A DNA stretch of 64,000 nucleotides from Pontibacter amylolyticus. GTDB lineage: Bacteria > Bacteroidota > Bacteroidia > Cytophagales > Hymenobacteraceae. This document shows, piece after piece, positions 8,566 to 17,357 of the stretch. The notes beneath the pieces were generated by a model. The model searched no databases. It had not been told where the DNA came from and saw only the letters and a list, made by a program, of their open reading frames with translations. The stretch's first letter is position 1. Each line of letters begins with the position of its first letter. Both the position numbers and the translations under genes were made by a program. Where the stretch lies: assembly GCF_014638845.1 (NCBI RefSeq), contig NZ_BMFP01000002.1, positions 1-64,000 of the forward strand, in the 5' to 3' direction.

Positions 8566-11500
8566 TTAAAAGTTAGCGTTTAGACCAAGCGTGAAAGTAC
8601 GCATCACTGGGTAAGTGAAGTCTGATGTACCAGTGAAGCTGCGCTGTGGGTCCATACCTTCGTTCTTCGTGAAGATCTTGGCATTGTCAACAGATACGAA
8701 TGCACGCATGCTGTTTACACCTACTTTTGAAGTCAACGTGTTAGGCAGAGTATAACCCAGGTTGATGTTCTTGATGTTCAAATAAGAAGCGTCGAACAGC
8801 CATCTTGATGAAGCACCGTCCTGCGTTGCCAAACCTTGCTGCAGTCTAGGAACATCTGTGTTGGTGTTCTCTGGAGTCCAACGGTTCAGCATGTCCTTGC
8901 TGAAATGTGTACCGTATGTGCCTCTGTGCATCAAGCTACCGTAGTTGCTGTCGTAGAATTTACCACCAACCTGGAAAGTCATCAGAACAGCAAGGTCGAA
9001 GCCTTTGTAACGGAATGAGTTAGTAAAACCACCCATTAAGTCAGGTATAGCAGAACCCTGATAAGCATAAGTAGCGTTGTTGATAGCATTCGTTACTGTA
9101 TCCTGGCCGATGATCTGGTAAGCTGGGTTATTTGCCTTATACAGTGTGTGGTCAGTGCGGTACAATGCATCACCATTAGATGGGTCTACACCATAGTACT
9201 CACGCAGCCAGAAATCGTAGATGTTCTGACCTTCAGCATAACGTTTAGTACCCTCTATAATTGGATTACCATCTGGCAATTTTGTGATCTTGTTGGTATA
9301 GCTGGTCAGGTTCAAGTCCATTCTCCAATCAAAATCGTTAGTAGATACAGCGTTGTAGCCTAACTGCAGTTCCCAGCCATTGTTCTTCATTGTACCAATG
9401 TTTTCCCACTTACCTAGGCCACCTGTAGAGTAAGGAAGTGGAATCAGGAACAACAGGTTATTAGAAATTCGCTCGAAGTATTCAACCGTACCTTCTACTT
9501 TATTGAAGAACTTGAAGTCAGCACCAATGTTAAAGTTAGCGTTAGATTCCCACTGCAGATCCATTGCTGGAAGTGAGGTTACCAGTGCACCTGGTGCATT
9601 CACGTTGTTCCAACCCAGTGAGTAAAGTCCTTGCCAGGCGTAATAGTTCTGCGAGCCATCTAAATTCAAGGTATTTTCGTTACCCTGCTCACCGTAGCTA
9701 CCTCTCAGTTTCAATTCATCAACCCACTCAGCGTTGAAGAAGTCTTCTTCTGAAATTCTCCAGCCTGCACCAATGGAGAAGAAGTTACCCCAACGTGTAT
9801 CTTTGTGAAAGCGGGAAGATCCGTCTCTTCTGAAGCTGGCAGAAGCCAGGTATTTATCAGAAAGGCTATAGTTCAACTGAGTGAAGTATGACTCGATTTT
9901 GTGATCTTCAAAGTCAGAAGTACCATCAGTCAAAGTTGCTGCAGAAGCGAGCTCAGTTGTACCTGGGAATGCAAAACCAGTTTTAGTGGCAGATACGTTT
10001 CTGCTCTCCCAATCATAATTTTCGTGGCCAGCCAAAGCTCGTAGGCTGTGGTTGCCGAACTGCTTGTTCCACGTCAATACCTGGTTGAAGGTATATGAAA
10101 GAGTTCTTCTATCAGACTTGGTAGAGCGACCGCTAACGTTCGCGGCATCACCGAACTGTGAGTTTTGGTAGGTAGTACCGAAGCCGTTATAGTAGTTACC
10201 ACCGAAAGTTGTCTTGAAAGTAAAGTCCTCCAGGAACTTAACCTCAGCAAATGTATTCACAGTTGCCTCGCTTCTTCTCAGGGATCTTTCGTCAAGAGCC
10301 AGTGTACCAAGTAGGTTAGAGTTTGGTGCATATGGTCTGGCACCCATTTGGCTGGCATTACCCCAGTCAAGTGCATTACCACCACGGATTGGATCCGTTA
10401 CGAAATTACCTTCGCCATCACGCTGCCATACTGGATAGATTGGGCCCATGTAGCGAGAGTAGTAGAATGGGTTAGATGTAGCAGTACCGGTTGCGTAGTT
10501 ACCCTGGTTCTCAGACATGTTACCGGCAATATTGATACCTGACTTTAACCAGTCAGTTATTTGCGTATTGATGCTTGCACGCGCGTTTACACGATCATAA
10601 CCAGAGAATTTAGCGATACCATCTTCTTTAATATAACCAACAGACAGGTAGTAATCGCTCTTCTCAGCACCGCCAGACACGTTCATGCTCAGGTCCGTAC
10701 GGTTAGACTGCTGGAACAACTCCTCAGCCCATGAGTCGCTGTAAAGTAGACGGGCATTTGGGTTCAGACGACCAGTGGCCGGATCGATTACCTGGTTGCC
10801 AGGTACGTTGAATGGGTTGTATACAAGTCCGTTACCACCTGCAATGTTATCAGAAGCAAATTGGTTAGCAGCTGTGAGATCCTGGCCAGGCTGAGGCGCG
10901 CCTCCAAGCTTTGCGTTACGCATCGCTTCCCACATCAACTCATAGTACTCCTGCTCGTTAACACGGTCGTACTCTTTGATAGCACGATCAGAAACACCTC
11001 TTCTCAGGTTAACCGCAATGCTAGGCTTGCCAGTCTTACCTCTCTTAGTTGTGATCATGATCACACCGTTCGCAGCACGTGAACCATAAAGAGAAGACGC
11101 AGCCGCATCTTTCAATACCGTTACAGACGCGATGTCGTCAGTTGAAATAGACTGAAGTGTACCGCTGAAAGGAACACCGTCTACTACATACAGCGGCTCG
11201 CTGCTTGAGTAGATAGAACCAATACCACGAACACGCACAGATGCGTTAGAACCAGGAGCACCACCACCGTTGGTAGTCTGTATACCTGGCACAAGGCCTT
11301 CCAGTACGCGTGTAACCGAAGTCACCTGCTGTCTCTCGATCGCTTTTGTCGTGATAGTTGACTCAGCACCAGTGAAGGCCGTTTTCGCAATAGTACCGTA
11401 AGGCACCTGGATCACAACTTCTGACAGCTGCTTGCTGTCCATTTCCAATGCCACGTTAATAGAAGTATTTGCGCCAATCGCCACTTCTTGTGCCACGTAT

Positions 11501-11733
11501 CCGATGTAACGGAACACCAGGGTGTTCGCATTTTCTGGTACGTTTACGCTGAATGAACCGTCTGCATTCGTTGCTGTACCAGTAGTGGTACCTTTCACAA
11601 CTACAGATACCCCAGGAAGAGGTACTCCGTCCCCTGCCCCCGTAACTTTACCTGTTATTGTCCTGCTTTGTGCCGCTACCTGGCCCAAAAGCGCAAACAA
11701 AAACAAGAAGTTAAGTAGTAATACTTTCTTCAT
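8566..11733 (-). CDS. SusC/RagA family TonB-linked outer membrane transporter
   Basis: Outer-membrane beta-barrel that imports a bound nutrient using TonB energy. The 1055-residue protein has, in order: a signal peptide (LLLNFLFLFALLGQVAAQ), a carboxypeptidase-regulatory-like beta domain (ITGKVTGAGDGVPLPGVSVVVKGT, about 24-105), the plug domain with the SusC hallmark SLYGSRAANGVIMITTKRG near residue 215, and a long barrel ending in aromatic FTLGLNANF. Length is normal for SusC. A good Bacteroidota promoter lies about 60 bp upstream, and the SusD partner follows after 17 bp. No sigma/anti-sigma pair is adjacent, so regulation is not of the ECF type within this window. Confidence 0.97.
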   Translation of the reverse strand: MKKVLLLNFLFLFALLGQVAAQSRTITGKVTGAGDGVPLPGVSVVVKGTTTGTATNADGSFSVNVPENANTLVFRYIGYVAQEVAIGANTSINVALEMDSKQLSEVVIQVPYGTIAKTAFTGAESTITTKAIERQQVTSVTRVLEGLVPGIQTTNGGGAPGSNASVRVRGIGSIYSSSEPLYVVDGVPFSGTLQSISTDDIASVTVLKDAAASSLYGSRAANGVIMITTKRGKTGKPSIAVNLRRGVSDRAIKEYDRVNEQEYYELMWEAMRNAKLGGAPQPGQDLTAANQFASDNIAGGNGLVYNPFNVPGNQVIDPATGRLNPNARLLYSDSWAEELFQQSNRTDLSMNVSGGAEKSDYYLSVGYIKEDGIAKFSGYDRVNARASINTQITDWLKSGINIAGNMSENQGNYATGTATSNPFYYSRYMGPIYPVWQRDGEGNFVTDPIRGGNALDWGNASQMGARPYAPNSNLLGTLALDERSLRRSEATVNTFAEVKFLEDFTFKTTFGGNYYNGFGTTYQNSQFGDAANVSGRSTKSDRRTLSYTFNQVLTWNKQFGNHSLRALAGHENYDWESRNVSATKTGFAFPGTTELASAATLTDGTSDFEDHKIESYFTQLNYSLSDKYLASASFRRDGSSRFHKDTRWGNFFSIGAGWRISEEDFFNAEWVDELKLRGSYGEQGNENTLNLDGSQNYYAWQGLYSLGWNNVNAPGALVTSLPAMDLQWESNANFNIGADFKFFNKVEGTVEYFERISNNLLFLIPLPYSTGGLGKWENIGTMKNNGWELQLGYNAVSTNDFDWRMDLNLTSYTNKITKLPDGNPIIEGTKRYAEGQNIYDFWLREYYGVDPSNGDALYRTDHTLYKANNPAYQIIGQDTVTNAINNATYAYQGSAIPDLMGGFTNSFRYKGFDLAVLMTFQVGGKFYDSNYGSLMHRGTYGTHFSKDMLNRWTPENTNTDVPRLQQGLATQDGASSRWLFDASYLNIKNINLGYTLPNTLTSKVGVNSMRAFVSVDNAKIFTKNEGMDPQRSFTGTSDFTYPVMRTFTLGLNANF

Positions 11734-11795
11734 AAACTACACTTGTTTTGTTAGGTTGATGATAAATAGATTAGATAATAGAATAGTTTTATCAC

Positions 11796-11826
11796 CAAAT
11801 ATAGGCATTAAAAACATTTAACAAAA
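11796..11826 (-). promoter_or_regulatory. Bacteroidota promoter of the SusC/SusD operon
   Basis: On the minus strand a -33 TTTG (11823-11826) and a -7 TATATTTG (11796-11803) are separated by 19 bp, matching the TTTG-N19-TAnnTTTG pattern exactly. The predicted leader to the SusC start is about 55 nt. Confidence 0.75.
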
Positions 11827-12060
11827 CCTTAACAAAGATTCTGCGTAATATTTTCCTTGCCCTTTAAAATCCCTCTGACGGCGCCTAAAGGCACAAAATG
11901 GCCTTTGCAGCACATTGAAGGCCACATAATTCGACAAAACATATATTTTGTTAGAGAACAGCCAAGGCATGTCTCTACCTAGAACGGAATTAATTTCCAA
12001 TAAAATCTACGATCTGTACACGGGGTGTTATAACAAGCGTATAAGCATCCGTAACAAAGG
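11827..12060. other. Spacer upstream of SusC and downstream of the TM2 gene
   Basis: AT-rich spacer with a short possible inverted repeat around the GGCGCC at 11880. No ORF or RNA gene could be supported. Confidence 0.4.
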
Positions 12061-12447
12061 CTAAACGTCGTAGTCCCCGGAGCCTCCGTAAGCGCCTGAC
12101 TGGGCCATGACGATGGCATGCGCCTGCTGTGCTTCCTTGATGTTGTACTCGAATGCCAGGCGCTTGTAGTTAATCAAATCGATGATAGTGCCTATAAAAC
12201 ACAGGCCGCCCGTAAAGATGTAAAGCAGCCCCATGCCTATATGCCCTAATACAAAGCGATGCACGCCGGCTACCCCGAAGAAACCGATGGCGGCCGTTAT
12301 GAGCACCAGCAATGGTTCACGGCGCCGCGCTCTGTAAACGGACACAAACTGCTGTGCCTCGTGGTCCGACATGGAGTTCAGCAAACCTTGCACATAAGCC
12401 ATCTCATCGGGCTCAAGCTCAGGCATTAAATTAAATACATTAGCCAT
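12061..12447 (-). CDS. TM2 domain membrane protein
   Basis: Small inner-membrane protein (128 residues) with a TM2 domain: two hydrophobic helices joined by a short loop, in the pattern GFFGVAGVHRFVLGHIGMGLLY followed by GGLCFIGTIIDLI. The N-terminal 45 residues are soluble and acidic (MPELEPDEMAYVQGLLN...). The molecular role of TM2 proteins in bacteria is not established. It begins 3 bp after the DUF2752 gene ends, so the two are almost certainly translated from one message; such TM2-DUF2752 pairs are common in Bacteroidota. Confidence 0.88.
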   Translation of the reverse strand: MANVFNLMPELEPDEMAYVQGLLNSMSDHEAQQFVSVYRARRREPLLVLITAAIGFFGVAGVHRFVLGHIGMGLLYIFTGGLCFIGTIIDLINYKRLAFEYNIKEAQQAHAIVMAQSGAYGGSGDYDV

Positions 12448-12450
12448 AGT

Positions 12451-12780
12451 TTATAGTTTAGAGTGATGCAGGTATAATTTGCGGAACTGCGCGAACAGCC
12501 CCGTCACACGCCAGCTTAGCAGCAACAACGCTGGCACCCCCAGCGGGTGGGCCTGCCAGGAAGATTCCAGTTCTCCCCTAAACAGGTAAGCGATGCTATG
12601 CCCAAGACCGCAACCAGGGCAGCCGCCCTGCCATACCCAACTCACCGGGCACAGGCTGAACAGGTGGTCGCCCGTGGGTTCCATACCGGCCAGCAGCAAC
12701 AGGCCCAGTAGCCAGGCACCGGCCTCCGGCATGACACTGCGTGCCGCATAGAAGGCACTATTTCTGTTTATCGCTTGCAT
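12451..12780 (-). CDS. DUF2752 membrane protein
   Basis: A 109-residue membrane protein with the DUF2752 core: the motif CPVSWVWQGGCPGCGLGHSIAYLFRG has the conserved CPGCG block, followed by a hydrophobic helix (HPLGVPALLLLSW). The function of the family is unknown; the cysteines suggest metal or redox chemistry, which is inference. It is the first gene of a two-gene unit with the TM2 gene. Confidence 0.85.
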   Translation of the reverse strand: MQAINRNSAFYAARSVMPEAGAWLLGLLLLAGMEPTGDHLFSLCPVSWVWQGGCPGCGLGHSIAYLFRGELESSWQAHPLGVPALLLLSWRVTGLFAQFRKLYLHHSKL

Positions 12781-12893
12781 TGCCCCTATAAGGTATAGTT
12801 AATATCATGATTGTCCAAATTATAACACAATCATTTTAGAACATCTTCCTGCAGGTGTCTCGTATGAAAGTAAAAGGTATAAAAGATATCAGT

Positions 12894-13109
12894 ATGGAAT
12901 GTAACGTAGGATTGACTGAGCAAAAAGTTCGTGTGTTGGCAGGACTAGCCATCATTGGGGTGGGAGCCTATTACAATATAAAGGCCTTGTCGGCTATCGG
13001 CGTTATACCTATCCTGACAGGTATGCTGCGCTATTGCCCCGTAAACCAGGCGCTCGGCTATAATGGCTGCGCAGGGGAAGAGCATCGGGTAAAAAGCGCG
13101 GTGCTCTAA
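12894..13109 (+). CDS. DUF2892 (YgaP-like) small membrane protein
   Basis: A short product (71 residues from this start) with the DUF2892 pattern: an N-terminal NVGLTEQKVRVLAG segment, a hydrophobic hairpin (LAIIGVGAYYNIKALSAIGVIPILTGML), then YCPVNQALGYNGC. The same domain follows rhodanese in E. coli YgaP. In-frame starts also exist at 12855 (GTG) and 12864 (ATG); I prefer 12894 because family members begin close to the NVG block. It sits between divergent and co-directional small genes with no obvious operon partner. Function unknown. Confidence 0.75.
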   Translation: MECNVGLTEQKVRVLAGLAIIGVGAYYNIKALSAIGVIPILTGMLRYCPVNQALGYNGCAGEEHRVKSAVL

Positions 13110-13167
13110 TTTTTTATAGTACCTTACCTGTCATACCTAAGCGCCGGCTTTACGTACCTATAGCGCT

Positions 13168-13701
13168 ATGAGAAAGATCATCCTATACATTGCGGCCAGC
13201 ACCGACGGGTACATTGCCCGACCTGACGGGAACATTGACTGGCTGCACGACAAGAAGTACAACATCCCGGACGAGGATTTCGGCTACAGCGCTTTTCTGC
13301 AAACCATCGACACTACCCTGATGGGGCACAATACCTACCGTGAAATCCTGGGCTTCGATATGCCATTCCCCTACCCCGAACTGAAAAACTACGTCTTCAG
13401 TCGTTCGAAGCAGGAGGAGGCCGAGCATGTCTCGTTTGTGAGAGACGGGGCGGTGGACTTTATCGAAAAGCTCAAGGAGCAGCCCGGTAAGGACATCTGG
13501 CTGATAGGCGGCGGCATGTTGAACGCCACAGTGCTTAATGCAGGCCTGCTGGACGAGATCATCCTGACCTACATCCCAATCGTGCTGGGGAAAGGCATCC
13601 CGTTGTTTTCTGCGGAGACCGAAGAGCATAAACTGAAACTGATCCCGACCGAAAACAAACTGTACCGCAATGGTTTCCTGCAGGTCAGGTATAGCTGCTA
13701 A
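13168..13701 (+). CDS. Dihydrofolate reductase family protein (RibD C-terminal-like)
   Basis: NADPH-dependent reductase fold related to dihydrofolate reductase and the reductase half of RibD. The 177-residue protein starts with the typical MRKIILYIAASTDGYIARPDGNIDWL and carries LMGHNTYREI and DIWLIGGGMLNATVLNAGLLDEIILTYIPIVLGKGIPLF, which form the nucleotide-binding part. Proteins like this (YwjB/YyaP type) are not usually the essential folate DHFR, so the physiological substrate is unknown. It is monocistronic, ending in a strong terminator. Confidence 0.9.
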   Translation: MRKIILYIAASTDGYIARPDGNIDWLHDKKYNIPDEDFGYSAFLQTIDTTLMGHNTYREILGFDMPFPYPELKNYVFSRSKQEEAEHVSFVRDGAVDFIEKLKEQPGKDIWLIGGGMLNATVLNAGLLDEIILTYIPIVLGKGIPLFSAETEEHKLKLIPTENKLYRNGFLQVRYSC

Positions 13702-13756
13702 GGCTTATAATTCTAAGGTTACTTTTCCTCTATGTTGATACTTATATCCTGCTCAT

Positions 13757-13798
13757 AAAAGAAGCCTGCCGGACGGTTTTGTCTGGCAGGCTTCTTTT
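13757..13798. terminator. Bidirectional intrinsic terminator
   Basis: Stem AAAAGAAGCCTGCC paired with GGCAGGCTTCTTTT (inner GAC/GTC extension) between two convergent genes. The A and T runs serve both directions. Confidence 0.88.
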
Positions 13799-13819
13799 AC
13801 ATAGGATGTATCCTTAAGA

Positions 13820-15085
13820 CTATTTCTTTTTCTTGGCCTTCGCTTTGGCTTTTTTGGCTTTGGCCGCCTTCACTTTCGACTCTGTTTCCTCTGCTTCTTT
13901 CATCAGGGCTTTCCAGTCAAACTTGGCTTCCGGGCTGAAGTCGATGGTGGCTTCGCGGTCCTCCGGGTCGAGTTGCAGCACTTTAATGTCTTTGGTAAGG
14001 TAAGTCTGTATCTCGTCCAGGATCGGCTTCTCTTCGGAGCTGCAGAACGAGACGGCTATACCTTTGGCGGTGCCACGGCCGGTACGGCCCACACGGTGCA
14101 CGTAGTTCTCGGGCTGGTCGGGCAGGTCGTAGTTCACCACGTAGTCCACGTTGGGTATGTCAATACCGCGGGCGCTCACGTCGGTGGCGATCAACAGTTT
14201 CACGTCACCCTTCTTGAAGCGCTTCATCACGTCGGTGCGGTCTTTCTGCTCTTTGCCGCCGTGTATACTGAGGGCTTCTATACCTACGCGCTCCATGGCT
14301 GCCACCACGCGCTCGGCACGCACCTGCGTGCGCACAAAAGCCAGTATCTTCTTATCCGGATTCTCCTTCACGACACGCTCCAGGAAGAAGCGCTTCTCGT
14401 CCATCTCCACATACATCACAGAGTGGTCCACGTTCTTGGACACGGGGTCTTTCGGAGAGATCTGGATGCGCACCGGCTTGTTAACCAGCGAATAGGCCAG
14501 TTCCTTGATCTTTTCGTTGATGGTAGCCGAGAAGAACAGCGTCTGGCGCTTGCGTGGCAGCTTGGTGATGAGCTGGCGGATGTCGTGGATGAAACCCAGG
14601 TCGAGCATGTGGTCGGCCTCGTCAAGCACCAGCACCTCCACGCGCTCCAGGCGGATGTAGCCTTGGCTCACAAGGTCGAACAGGCGGCCGGGTGTGGCCA
14701 CCAGGATGTCTATACCTGCCTCCAGCCTGGCAATCTGCGGCCCCTGCTCCACGCCCCCGAACACGCAGAACGTCTTCACGCGGGTATAGCGTCCCAACTC
14801 CTCAAACACTTCGGTGATCTGCAAGGCCAGCTCGCGGGTCGGCACCATCACCACGCATTTGATGCCGTCGGAGCGGCGGCGGTTAATGGCGTACTGCAGC
14901 CTGTCGAGGATAGGTATAGCGAAGGCGGCGGTCTTGCCCGTGCCGGTCTGGGCGATGGCCAGCACGTCCTCCCCTTTCATGATGGGCGGTATGGCTTTGA
15001 ACTGGATATCGGTCGGTTTGCGGAAACCAAGCTTGTCCAGGCTCTTCTTGATCTCGTCGGATATGCGGTAATCTTCGAACTTCAT
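13820..15085 (-). CDS. DEAD-box ATP-dependent RNA helicase (RhlE-like)
   Basis: Unwinds RNA duplexes in ribosome assembly or RNA decay. All core motifs are seen in order: Q motif near residues 15-30 ([10 protein letters not shown]), AQTGTGKT near 44, PTRELA, DEAD near 156, SAT, then in the second RecA domain [15 protein letters not shown] and HRVGRTGR near 332. The C-terminus is a short lysine/alanine tail ([13 protein letters not shown]), typical of RhlE-type helicases in Bacteroidota that bind RNA through basic tails. Monocistronic. A long antisense reading frame over it is a codon shadow. Confidence 0.95.
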   Translation of the reverse strand: MKFEDYRISDEIKKSLDKLGFRKPTDIQFKAIPPIMKGEDVLAIAQTGTGKTAAFAIPILDRLQYAINRRRSDGIKCVVMVPTRELALQITEVFEELGRYTRVKTFCVFGGVEQGPQIARLEAGIDILVATPGRLFDLVSQGYIRLERVEVLVLDEADHMLDLGFIHDIRQLITKLPRKRQTLFFSATINEKIKELAYSLVNKPVRIQISPKDPVSKNVDHSVMYVEMDEKRFFLERVVKENPDKKILAFVRTQVRAERVVAAMERVGIEALSIHGGKEQKDRTDVMKRFKKGDVKLLIATDVSARGIDIPNVDYVVNYDLPDQPENYVHRVGRTGRGTAKGIAVSFCSSEEKPILDEIQTYLTKDIKVLQLDPEDREATIDFSPEAKFDWKALMKEAEETESKVKAAKAKKAKAKAKKKK

Positions 15086-15138
15086 GGTGTTGCGTTACTG
15101 GTTAGCTACTGACCATTACGCAGGGCCGCAGCGAAATG

Positions 15139-15146
15139 CAAAGGTA
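15139..15146 (-). promoter_or_regulatory. Possible -7 element for the DEAD-box helicase gene
   Basis: TACCTTTG on the minus strand matches TAnnTTTG, 53 bp upstream of the start. No -33 element is convincing. Confidence 0.4.
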
Positions 15147-15318
15147 CGGCTTCTTTTTCTGATTTAATTCGACTGCCAGAAAAGAGGTGCCGGCTTCTAA
15201 GGCATAGGCTGCGTAGCAGATTACGAACCTACTGGTTTCTGCAGCCCGCCAAATGAAATTAACCAAGCCATTATTTAAAATTCAGAAGCAAAATAAAACT
15301 TATTTGATAGCTTTACTA
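15147..15318. other. Divergent spacer upstream of the export operon
   Basis: AT-rich in its second half. I see no gene or clear RNA structure before the promoter at 15319. Confidence 0.4.
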
Positions 15319-15345
15319 TTGTAAGGATAAGTTGTTATAACTTTG
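15319..15345 (+). promoter_or_regulatory. Bacteroidota promoter of the ABC/HlyD/TolC operon
   Basis: TTG (15319-15321), a 16-bp gap, then TAACTTTG (15338-15345), a perfect TAnnTTTG. Initiation would fall near 15352, about 65 nt before the small ORF and 265 nt before the ABC gene. Confidence 0.55.
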
Positions 15346-15417
15346 CCGCCCTGCTAAACGAATATAAGTTGGATCAGCAGACAGGTATCAGCCAAAACAA
15401 AGGGAAAGGTATGCGCT

Positions 15418-15597
15418 ATGCCGGATACGACAAACCCACTACATGTTTCCCTACCCCCAGCTGGGCCGCATAACGGCGGAGACAGCCCAGCAGCAAGTGT
15501 CTTCTGCCGGACCTGTGCCCCTACCGAAATGGGCGCGCACTGGGGAGAACACTTGAAACAGCAGATTTTTGAAACATCTTATTTACGAGGCAGTTGA
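15418..15597 (+). CDS. Possible 59-residue protein ahead of the ABC exporter gene
   Basis: An ATG-to-TGA frame of 59 codons between the predicted promoter and the ABC gene, ending 20 bp before it. The N-terminal half is Pro/Gly/Ala-rich and polar (MPDTTNPLHVSLPPAGPHN); the C-terminal half has a CxxC (FCRTC) and an amphipathic stretch with MGAHWGEHLKQQIFETSY. I do not recognise it. Third-codon GC is only about half, lower than the neighbouring genes, so it may be chance. If real, its position suits a leader peptide, a regulator or an exported substrate of the transporter downstream. Confidence 0.3.
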   Translation: MPDTTNPLHVSLPPAGPHNGGDSPAASVFCRTCAPTEMGAHWGEHLKQQIFETSYLRGS

Positions 15598-15617
15598 CCA
15601 GATAAGATAAAGCATAC

Positions 15618-17357
15618 ATGAACAAAGCATACAAACACAAACCACAATTCACTCCGATGCAGCGCTTTTGGCAGCTCCTTGCTGCAGAAAAGCGTGAGAT
15701 CGTATACCTGTACATTTATGCGGTCGTGGCCGGCCTGATCAGCCTTTCGCTGCCGCTGGGCATCCAGAGCATCATTGCGTTTGTTTCCAGCGGGCAGATC
15801 ACGGTGTCGGTGGTGGTGTTGATTACCCTCATCGTGCTGGGCCTGCTGATTGTGGGCGGCATGCAGATCATGCAGCTGTGGCTGGTGGAGTACATCCAGC
15901 AGCGCATTTTCGCACGAACGGCCTTCGACTTTGCCTACCGGGTGCCGCGCCTGCAGTCCGAAGCGCTGCACCGCTATTACCCGCCCGAACTGATGAACCG
16001 CTTCTTCGACACGGTGTCGCTGCAGAAGTCAATGGCCAAGCTGCTCACTGACTTTACGACCTCTGCCATCCAGATCATCTTCGGCCTGATCCTGCTATCG
16101 TTCTACCACCCCTACTTTATTGTATTCGGCATGATCTTGATGATCGTGCTCATTGGCATCCTATACCTGACAAGTCCGCGCGGCATCGACACCAGCATCA
16201 CCGAGTCGAAGTACAAGTACAAGTTGGTGGCCTGGCTTCAGGAGATGGCTCGTTCCATGAACACTTTTAAGCTGGGTGGTCAGTCCGGGTTACCGTCCGA
16301 AAAGACCAATGGCTTTGTCACCAGTTACCTGAAGGCACGCAAGCAGCACTTCCGGGTACTGATGACGCAGTACTTTAGCTTTGTGGGTTTCAAGACCGTG
16401 ATTACGGGCGGTTTGCTGGTGCTGGGTGCTGTGCTCGTGATCCAGCGCGAGATCAACATCGGCCAGTTTGTGGCCTCCGAGATCGTGATCATCCTCATCA
16501 TGACGGCCGTGGAGAAGATCATCATCAAGCTCGACACCATTTACGACCTGCTCACCAGCCTCGACAAGCTCGGGCAGGTAACCGACATGCCTCTGGAAGA
16601 GGAGCGCGGCGTTCCTGTCCCTAAAAGCGGGCAGGGGCTGTCGATCCAGGTAAATAATCTGCGCTACCGGTATCCGGACGTGGAGGAGTTTGCCATTGAC
16701 GGCGTGTCGTTTGATGTGCTGGCCTCCGAGCGGGTATGCATTGCGGGCTTCAACCGGTCGGGCAAGTCGACGCTTAGCCAGCTGCTGCTTGGCTTGTATG
16801 AAAACTACGAAGGCAGCATCGCCTACAACAACCTCTCGATGCGCGACCTGGACAAGAACAGCCTGCGCCGCCTGATTGGTGACAACACCTCCAAAGAACA
16901 GGTTTTTGACGGCACCATCCTGGAGAACATCACGCTGGGCATACCTGACGTGCCGATCGAGGATGTGATCTGGGCGACTGACAACGTGGGCCTCACCGAC
17001 TTTATACACGAACTGCCAGGCGGTTTGCAGACCGAGCTGACCGGCGGCAGCATCCGACTTCCGGCCAGTGTGTCGCGCAAGATCATCATGGCCCGCTGCC
17101 TGGTCCGGCACCCTAAAATGCTCTTACTTGACGACTTCTGGGGAGGTATGGAGAAGCACGAGAAACTACGCCTGATCCAGATGCTCTCATCGCATGAGTT
17201 CAGCTGGACGCTCCTTATCATCTCCAACGACCCGGAAGTGATGGCCATCTGCGACCGCACCCTGCTTTTAAAGGAGGGGCAACTCGTGGCAAACGGCAGT
17301 TTTGAGGAAATCCGCCACAGCATGCCCTATCAGCAACTGGCCAACCTGACAGTATGA
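15618..17357 (+). CDS. ABC transporter, fused permease/ATPase with degenerate ATPase motifs
   Basis: A half-transporter (579 residues) of the exporter type: a membrane domain with about five or six helices (residues 25-320) and a C-terminal nucleotide-binding domain. No N-terminal C39 peptidase domain is present. Walker A is intact (GFNRSGKST near 377), but the signature normally reading LSGGQ is LPASV (near 480), the Walker B catalytic Glu is Asp (MLLLDDFWGG near 500), and the switch His is Asn (IISNDPE near 533). ATP hydrolysis should therefore be slow, or the protein works unusually. It overlaps the HlyD gene by 4 bp (ATGA), so translation is coupled. With HlyD and TolC it forms a complete type I-like envelope machine. 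Cargo unknown. Confidence 0.9.
   Translation: MNKAYKHKPQFTPMQRFWQLLAAEKREIVYLYIYAVVAGLISLSLPLGIQSIIAFVSSGQITVSVVVLITLIVLGLLIVGGMQIMQLWLVEYIQQRIFARTAFDFAYRVPRLQSEALHRYYPPELMNRFFDTVSLQKSMAKLLTDFTTSAIQIIFGLILLSFYHPYFIVFGMILMIVLIGILYLTSPRGIDTSITESKYKYKLVAWLQEMARSMNTFKLGGQSGLPSEKTNGFVTSYLKARKQHFRVLMTQYFSFVGFKTVITGGLLVLGAVLVIQREINIGQFVASEIVIILIMTAVEKIIIKLDTIYDLLTSLDKLGQVTDMPLEEERGVPVPKSGQGLSIQVNNLRYRYPDVEEFAIDGVSFDVLASERVCIAGFNRSGKSTLSQLLLGLYENYEGSIAYNNLSMRDLDKNSLRRLIGDNTSKEQVFDGTILENITLGIPDVPIEDVIWATDNVGLTDFIHELPGGLQTELTGGSIRLPASVSRKIIMARCLVRHPKMLLLDDFWGGMEKHEKLRLIQMLSSHEFSWTLLIISNDPEVMAICDRTLLLKEGQLVANGSFEEIRHSMPYQQLANLTV

Noticed and set aside
13973..15112. 379-codon open frame opposite the DEAD-box helicase gene
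   Set aside because: Very His/Val/Leu-rich translation without any domain. It mirrors a well-supported helicase gene and is a shadow of its codon bias.
15350..15617. Riboswitch in the long leader of the export operon
   Set aside because: No known riboswitch core could be matched, and a small ORF explains much of the stretch equally well.
16290..17111. 273-codon frame opposite the ABC exporter gene
   Set aside because: No domain and overlaps conserved ATPase motifs on the plus strand.
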